Assembly: GCF_008831285.2 (NCBI RefSeq)
Contig: NC_045147.1
Coordinates: forward strand, 19,906,581-19,970,580
Source of the DNA: Nymphaea colorata
Lineage: Eukaryota; Streptophyta; Magnoliopsida; Nymphaeales; Nymphaeaceae
Length of the DNA: 64,000 bases
Direction of reading: 5' to 3'
Shown here: positions 57,173 to 64,000 of the stretch, one piece after another
Layout: every line of letters starts with the position of its first letter
Position numbering within the stretch: the stretch's first letter is position 1
The notes under the pieces: model-generated
Databases searched by the model: none
What the model was told of the DNA's origin: nothing
What the model saw: the letters and a program-made list of their open reading frames with translations, nothing else
Translations under genes and position numbers: made by a program

Positions 57173-59398
57173 TTACAATTGGATGGTTACACCTCTAGCA
57201 CCATTAACTGGACTAAAACGAGTCCCTGACCGCATTTCTCCATCTGGGTAGACTTCCGGCCTGGTTACATCATACCTATCTCCATCTCCCCAGAGAGCAT
57301 AAGCTTCTTCACCATGAACTGCATCGTCTCCAATAATTAGCTGCTCCTCTGGCATGCGCAATGGCATGAAAAGTCTTATAAAGAGGAGGATCAGAGTAGT
57401 GGATACAATGTTCCAAACGATGACAAAAGCAGCAGCAGCCAATTGCTTCAATAATTGGATTCCGCCTTCGCCCCCATAGAAGGCACCCCTTGTGTTGGTG
57501 AAAGGCAAGAGCATCCGGCAAAGCACCGGTTCAGCGAACAGCCCGGTTAAAACACCTCCCAACAGACCTGCAACAGCATGGGTGTGGAACACGCCCAACG
57601 TATCGTCCACGTTCTGCAGCAAAGCAGACCTCTTGTGCAGAATCATCATGGTGACCCAAGGCACACTTCCTGCTAATATCCCCATAAGAATGGCTGCCCA
57701 AGCTTGGACTACTCCTGCATCAATATTGCCAGTGAAACAAACATAAGCAGGACTGCAATGTCAAATTCTCATGAGACATGAACATGCGTTTAAACAAAGA
57801 AGTTCACAAGGTTTGCAACCATAATAGAGGTGGAGAGATCAAGGAACAGAGAATTTAGATTCTACCGCCAAGCAAAACAACTGTTTGAACTGCGAATGAT
57901 GGAACACGTAGATGCCCAACGAGGTTTTGTTAATCTTTGAAAGTCAAAGGCGTCCATGGCATCCATTGAAAACTCAGGCTCTCTTCTGAGTCTACTCAGC
58001 AAGGCAGCCCACCGGACTAGATTGGGTATTGCTTTACACTAATGCAAAAAGAATCCATGACCAAATTTTGATGGTTGTTTTTTTCTTCGCTTACCTGCAC
58101 CAGGGGTGATGCACACCAAGCCTGTCATCATTCCTTGTACAGCACCAATGACCGAAGGTTTTCCAAAGAAGAGGACATCAAGAGTCGTCCAAACTAGAAG
58201 ACTTGTAGCAGCACATATATTTGTGTTCAGCACAGCCATGGAGGAAACAAGATTAGCCGCATAAGGTGCTCCGCCATTAAACCCAGACCAGCCCAGCCAT
58301 AGCAGTCCTGCTCCAGCAAGCATAAGCAACACGTTGTTGGGTGGAAACCTCTCTTTGTCGCCTCTCAATCTTGGTCCAACCTTCACCGGAAAAGACCGAA
58401 CAACCAAAAGTTTTGCAGATCAGTACAAACCATCATTTGCAATATAATAACAACAATTTTGGCAGGGTCACTTCCCAGATCCTATTCATATTTGACGCAA
58501 CTCACAAGCACACAGGCGTCTGAAACGACGCTGGCAATTGTCTCTCTATCATTCAAGAGTTCAATTATAATCAAAAGCCAAAAATTTCATCAAACTGAAA
58601 CTTAAAATGTTAAAGACATTTTTTCCTGTGTAAATTTCATTCACTTGTCCTGAATACAGAGGTAACTAGAGAATTTGCGTCATGGAACATAATTGAAAAT
58701 CCCAACTCATCCAACTACCGAGACGCAAAAGAGAGAGAGAGAGTCTTTACCCAATAGGCTGCTACAAATCCAGCAGTGCCAGAAGACAGATGAATCACAT
58801 AACCCCCCGAGTAATCTACGACTCCCCACTGGAAGAGGAAGCCGCCACCCCAGAGGCTGAACGCTCCAACAGTGTAGGAGAAGATCAACCAGAGGGGCAC
58901 GAACGCCATCCACGCCCTGATGTTCATCCTCCCGAGCACCGACCCCGCCAGCAGAATGATGGTTATGGCGGCAAACATGAATTGAAACCACACCAGCGAG
59001 ACCATGGGAAAGAAAGGTTCGACCATTGGGGCTTCCACCGTGCCATCCTTGTGGACGCGTCCGCTCTCCGGCAGCTTGGCCCGGCCGATGAGGTACTTCT
59101 GCCCGAGCGCCGGGCCGGCCTTTCCCCAGAAAGGAAAGAGCTTTTCTCCGAACGCCATGCGGTAGCAAAGCACCACCCAGCAGATGAGCGCAGCCGCGAA
59201 GGCGTAGAGCGCCATGAAGGCGGCGTTCACGGCCCACTTCTTCTTGACGATGCTGGCATATAGAATCACCAGGCCGGGCACGCTCTGCAGACCTACCAGC
59301 GTGGCCGCCGTCATCTGCCAGGCGTTGTCCCCCTTGTTGAGCCAGGAGGGCACCGCCGGCGTGTTCTCCATGTATCCAAGCGGCACGGTGGACGCCAT
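57173..59398 (-). CDS. AMT2/AMT3-type high-affinity ammonium transporter, 491 aa
   Basis: Three exons: 59398-58751, 58380-58095 and 57714-57173, with GT-AG introns of 370 and 380 bp. The protein carries ammonium across the plasma membrane as a trimer of 11-helix subunits. Sequence marks: [18 protein letters not shown] at 21-38, the Amt signature DYSGG at 195-199, the twin-histidine pore residues H203 (VIHLSSG) and H357 ([12 protein letters not shown]), and VDDTLGVF just before the second. The C-terminal tail contains [12 protein letters not shown], as in the MEP-like AMT2/AMT3 branch of plant transporters, and ends GARGVTIQL. Length agrees with AMT2 (about 475-500 aa). Exon 1 is G+C rich with a loop at 110-130 ([18 protein letters not shown]) longer than in my memory of Arabidopsis AMT2. 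The first ATG of the open frame is used; it follows a CT-rich leader. Confidence 0.95.
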
Positions 59399-59498
59399 GG
59401 CTCTCTACCTCTCTCTTTTTCCTGTGTCTATCTTCCTCTCACCTCTCTCTGCCTCTTGTCGAAGAGAAAGAGGAGTTGAGTTGGAGTTTGGTGGTAGC

Positions 59499-59506
59499 GT
59501 ATATAA
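59499..59506 (-). promoter_or_regulatory. Probable TATA box of the ammonium transporter gene
   Basis: Reads TTATATAC on the gene strand, about 100 bp upstream of the start codon, followed by a CT-rich leader. Position and sequence are reasonable for a plant core promoter. Confidence 0.5.
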
Positions 59507-61392
59507 CGGAGGAAATAGGGCGGCCATGATTGGTCGGTTCACATGGTGGTCGTTTTGAGGTCAATGAGACGAGCCGGGGAAGAAAGAATCGAAGGAAAGC
59601 AAGAGGAAGATGGGGGAGTTTGAACGAGTGTTGAAAGGGCAGGGAGAGATAGAAGATTCCGCATTTAGGTGGCCCCACCATTCGGGGGAAAGAGAGAGAG
59701 AGAGGTCGAAGCTTCGATTCACTTTGGGAACCGAGAAACGAAGCGAACGAAGTCGTCGGCAAGTGAGCGCCGACGGCATGGTTTCCTCCTCCGATCTTCT
59801 CGTTGCGACGAAGGGCTCAAGTGATCAGACGGGTCGCCAAAATAGCCACGGCACCGATTCACCTCTATTTGAGAAAGAGAAAAATGAAAGTGTTAACCGG
59901 GAAAACAAGAAAATTTTCCTATTTGAATTTAATTCATCCATGAGAGAATCTTTAATGGCTGGACAAAATTTTTAAACTAAGGAAGATGTAAGTTGATAGC
60001 ATCAAATTTTAATAGACAACGTTGGGGCAGGAGTTTGAAACATTATTGACACTTTGATTCAGTTTGTAGGGTTGGACAATGAATCTCCTGTCAGATTCCA
60101 TATTCAATTGAAGAAGTTGATTGACTTTGAAAACAATACCTTGCCAGATGATATCGTATGATCTCAATTTTTTTTTTTTTTTTTTATAGTCTTGGGTTGA
60201 AAAATTAAATTTTCTTTTATTCTTCTATCGTAAGGGAGAAAATAAAGGAATGTAGTGGGGGGTGCATGAAAATTCAAAACAAGAGTTTGAGATGTGAAAA
60301 TTAACTTTTTACTGGGTGATTTTTGCACCTGAGATTTCTTTCCAAAAAAAAAAGGTATTCTATCAAGAGCTGTGAAAATCGAACTTACCCATCGGTTGTT
60401 TCACCGATCCAGGGCCGTTATCCAATTAACTTTTTACTGCTTGATTTTTTGCTATTATTTTCTATTCGGCATACTTTTCCATATAATTCAAAGCATGTGA
60501 GGTTAGGAAATTGGATCTTTAATGCGTTAGAATTCCGCTGACTCAACAATAGGTTTTCGAAAACTTGCAACGAGCCGACCACTTGGTTAAGGAGTTGAAG
60601 TTGGCTTCTTTAAGGTCATCACCTTATCTATTATTGGGAAATCATATTGGATTCAAAAAATGACATCTTCTAAACAAGTATCTCAGATTCAATTGAAATA
60701 CATGTTGTATGTCCAATTAGCCCATGCATTTTCAAAGTCAGTAATCAACATATCATAATTCAGTTCTCGACAACAGGTTCAGTTTTTATATAGCATTAAA
60801 TAGTTGAACGTATGGCTTTGTGACTTTTAGTGTCGCCACGTTCAATAACGCCCATGCAACCAAACCAAACCCGACCCGTATATGCCGTGGAACTCAAGTC
60901 TCGGGCAAGCCACATGTAATAAGATAAAGATCTTCCCAAAGGCAATACGATTGCCTAGGGATTTGGATCTGATGTGCCAATATCAAACCCGTTGACTCTC
61001 ATCCATGGCATTTTATGGTTCGAATCCCGTAAGAGTGTGGTTCCCGATCCACACCCCTTTGTCCTTCCTTCTCGAAGCATGCGATCCTGCTTCACATGAG
61101 GAGGCACGTTGGTTTGCTGCGGATTGAGGGCTAAAGCCACTGCTTCCACTTCCTTTGTAAGCAATGGCGCCTTCAATTAAAAAACAAAAAACCTTTTTAT
61201 TTTTTTTTCTTAAATAAAATCTCTTTTTTACTTTTGGGCACCCTATAAATATTTTAAATTCAGCTGCTTGAATTAAAAAAATAAAAAAAAAAAACCATGG
61301 TGAAATGATGTCTATGAGTGACATTTAATCCTACTGTTTGAGTGAGGGGGCCGCTTAGTTTAGAGTTTTGTTGGGACTTAGGTGGGTGGTAT

Positions 61393-61448
61393 TATGATAC
61401 ACTTTTCAATTGTAGCGTTTTATGATACACTTTTCAATTGTAGCGTTG
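61393..61448. repeat. 28-bp tandem duplication
   Basis: TATGATACACTTTTCAATTG plus TAGCGTT(T/G) occurs twice in a row at a 28-bp period with one difference. Confidence 0.93.
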
Positions 61449-61520
61449 TGCATGTCGGCCATTGTCAGTAACTATCTGTATTGAGATGGACAACATATTC
61501 CTCAACAATCTGCACCTCCA

Positions 61521-61690
61521 AGTTGACTAACTATCTGTTAATTTTAAAAAATGGAACGGTACTTTATTATTTGCTCAAATGCTAGGTACTTTTTTTTGAA
61601 TTCTGCTCGAAGTTGACTAACTATTTGTTAATTTTAAAAAATAGAATGGTAATTTATTATTTGCTCAAATGCTAGTTACCTTTTTTTTAA
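61521..61690. repeat. 90-bp tandem duplication
   Basis: AGTTGACTAACTAT(C/T)TGTTA followed by an AT-rich stretch and TTTGCTCAAATGCTAG(G/T)TAC recurs at exactly 90 bp. The copies differ at about five positions over 76 bp. Intergenic. Confidence 0.92.
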
Positions 61691-62688
61691 TATTTTTTCC
61701 TCACAAAATAGGAGAATTAGACGTTGACCTAGTGCCCATTTAACTTACATCCTTCGCATTTCCCTATACCACCTGCACGTTGTACATGAGCATGATATTG
61801 TTAATTAACAACAATTGGTAGAAATTTCTAATGTCATTTTAAAATTGACAGCGAATTACTTTAGTCCAACTTTTTTTGCCCTTTTTCTTTTCACTTAATT
61901 AGTAACTTGTTAAAGTATTGTCACATAAAACGCATATTATTAATATTCAAAAAAAATGTGTATAATACTCGAGAAATAAGTCAGCTATATAAAACAGCAA
62001 TTAGACGTGTCTTTTTTTTTAAATAATAATAAAAAAAGTAAAAAAAAACACGTATTGTATAGGTTTTTATTAATTTTTAGGATTTATTAAATGTTTTAAA
62101 TTAAAAAAAATTACCAAGATTTTCCTGAGATATGCAACTTTCCTGTATTATACTCAAGAAATTTTTCACCCTACAATACCCATACACATATATGTGACAA
62201 TGGTTAGGAGTGATACATAAGAGGAGATGCTGGCCGCTTGGCCTTGGCCCAAGAAATTAAAGGTTCACCGATAGACGTCCCATGTGCTTGGAACTGGGCG
62301 TCGTGTCCATACTCCATAACCTCTCGTCTCCTTAGAAGTAATCGCCCATTCTCTAATTTTGCTTTTCGTCGTGATAGGTGTAGTGGTTTTCACCTAAGTC
62401 CTGAAGTTACGAACATGAAGGCAAACATGAAAATGTGGTTGCAAAATCTCTTCTCCTTTGTGTTCACAACCGCATGTTCTATGTGCAGAAAAAATTGTAA
62501 GCTGAACAGAATTTTTCTAATAAAAGGGGAAAAAAGAGGTTTATTGTGGCTGTGACTGAGAGAGCACGTTCACATCATCAGATTGGGCTGAAACAGCTGG
62601 GATTGTCCAATGAAATTGCATCCGCAATTGGTTATAGGAAGAATGCCAACCATATTTTCATACACAAAATAGTTTTTGGTGCATAACC

Positions 62689-62691
<3 letters not shown>

Positions 62692-62740
<49 letters not shown>
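62692..62740. repeat. TA microsatellite followed by TG run
   Basis: A TA tract of about 49 bp continues into TGTGTGTGTG. It produces spurious Ile-Tyr reading frames on the minus strand. Confidence 0.95.
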
Positions 62741-62744
<4 letters not shown>

Positions 62745-63694
62745 GTGTGTGTGAAAGGATAGTAATGTGCAATCTTTAGGGTCACATACACAACCTGAAG
62801 TAAGTAAATCAAGAGAAAGGTGATCTTCCTGAGGAAGGTTGGTGCAATGGTTTTGATTGGAGTATGTGGACGGCCAATATATTATATGATTGGAGTGTAA
62901 AAGGTGGCAACTCCTTATTTTATAGGAAAAAAGGTTGCACTGAGAGAGAGAAAAGAAGGGAGAAGGTCTCAAAACTTCACAATGAAAATTAAGAAAGGGT
63001 GAGTTATGGGAAAGCGGGTCGAATATGCACCGGCGGCAGACTTCCAAGATGTCGATTGCTTGGAAGGGGAAGGGAAGATGCCTCGTTTGGATGAGGACGT
63101 ATGGAAGCGGAAAAGGGCAGCGACAGCCCGGCCCTCCGGTGCTTCCTGTTGGGGTTTCCAAGCCTTCTCGCTCCGCCTTCTGCTGCTCGTCAGCCAATCA
63201 TTCGGCCATTGATTTGCTTCCCCTAAGTGCGCATGACTCTCTCTAGCTTCTACCACTAATTATAATAATGAACGCTTACATGAGTCTCTTGTTCCCCAAC
63301 TTAGGGACAAAGAGTAATTCCCAACACACAGTACACTACACTGCATGTCAATATCTTTTTTTTTTTTTTTGAACCCGAACTTCGATGCTATGAGAACAGC
63401 ATGAACCATGAAGTGCTTGCAATCCAGTTGACCTTCTTCTTCTTCTTCTTTAAGCTTTTGATTTTAGAGTGGGCCTCAACAGCCAAGCCCTATAACGACA
63501 CCACCGTGAAATATAATGATAGGATAGAGACTTAATTAATGCCATATTGCAGGATAGAGACTTTAAACACAGCATCTTCAACTTATAGACACCCTTGACA
63601 TGCCTCTGCAACCAACTCTATTGGCAGTCTTCACCAGAATTTATGACTGAGTTTATGCTGAGGTTGATCTTACTGTATCGCTGAGAAGTAGTAT

Positions 63695-63900
63695 GTGAAT
63701 ATTCCATAAATTTACCTCAAAGACTCGCATATTCAAAGATCACTAAAACATGTGTTCCATAAATCTGCCCTGATCTTTAGGTCAAATTTATGGAATACTC
63801 ACGAAGTGTTTCTATTTGTACTGCCAAACGACCCCTCGTTACAAAATGTTTTGGCAGGAGAGACATTTTGTGAATGTCTCATGTATTTGCCTAAAGATTA
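63695..63900. repeat. Short motif family in direct and inverted copies
   Basis: A 29-bp motif, GTGAATATTCCATAAATTTA plus CCTCAAAGA, at 63695-63723 is matched in inverted orientation at 63774-63802 with one substitution and a small gap shift. Looser direct copies occur near 63750-63779 (GTGTTCCATAAATCTGCCC) and 63870-63900 (GTGAATGTCTCATGTATTTG). The inverted pair could fold into a hairpin with a ~50-nt loop. Confidence 0.75.
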
Positions 63901-64000
63901 AGGCAAGTTCTTGGAACAATAATTCTATTGTTTTGTTGATCTGCCTCAATTTTGACACATATTCATGATGTCCTCTGCTGCAAACAGTTCTTTAGGTTCA

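Larger units (their letters stand above)
59507..64000. other. Intergenic region upstream of the ammonium transporter gene
   Basis: No gene recognised. The first ~350 bp is relatively G+C rich and probably promoter. The rest is AT rich with a 28-bp duplication, a 90-bp-period duplication, a TA repeat and a short inverted-repeat motif family at 63695-63900. A minus-strand open frame near 63000-63250 is G+C rich but not recognisable. Confidence 0.5.

Noticed and set aside
60950-61190. tRNA B-box-like GGTTCGAATCCC at about 61018, suggesting a SINE or tRNA
   Set aside because: No matching A box at the right distance and no cloverleaf or poly-A/T tail could be found.
62969-63256. Two overlapping G+C-rich minus-strand open frames starting near 63197 and 63256
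   Set aside because: They could be a first exon, but no downstream exon, domain or promoter could be supported; one frame runs into a TA repeat.

Overview
The window is nuclear DNA of a flowering plant. It holds five recognisable plant protein-coding genes with introns or plant-specific families, one nuclear-type tRNA gene, long AT-rich intergenic stretches, many TA/GA microsatellites and several small terminal-inverted-repeat (TIR) elements. I cannot place the lineage further from sequence alone. No bacterial operons, CRISPR arrays, viral genes or intact autonomous transposons were seen, and I did not find a convincing new system.

Layout. 1-7019 (minus strand): the 5' two-thirds of a CARM1-type protein arginine methyltransferase (PRMT4). 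Seven coding exons are in the window and the gene runs off the left edge. Its introns carry two copies of one hAT-like MITE and a 126-bp TA tract. 7.1-13.4 kb: intergenic, with a Harbinger-like MITE and a cluster of GC-rich palindromes. 13426-14244 (plus) and 21434-21955 (minus): two convergent intronless ATL-type RING-H2 E3 ligase genes, separated by a diverged ~1.4-kb tandem duplication whose second copy is interrupted by ~1.1 kb. 26475-26548 (minus): a tRNA gene with apparent anticodon UAU. 26.5-37.4 kb: mostly featureless intergenic DNA with microsatellites. 37477-38797 (plus): a two-exon HOOKLESS1-like GNAT acetyltransferase gene. 38.8-47.9 kb: intergenic with nothing recognised. 47889-52749 (plus): a four-exon BAG-family co-chaperone gene with a ubiquitin-like domain; its 3.4-kb last intron holds a short hAT-like MITE with an exact 8-bp target-site duplication. 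57173-59398 (minus): a three-exon AMT2/AMT3-type ammonium transporter gene. 59.5-64 kb: intergenic, AT-rich, with local tandem duplications and an inverted-repeat motif family.

The genes form no pathway together. They are independently transcribed plant genes for histone/protein methylation, ubiquitination (two), putative hormone-linked acetylation, Hsp70 co-chaperoning and ammonium uptake. Splice sites were assigned by hand from reading-frame continuity and family similarity recalled from memory; no alignment was run.
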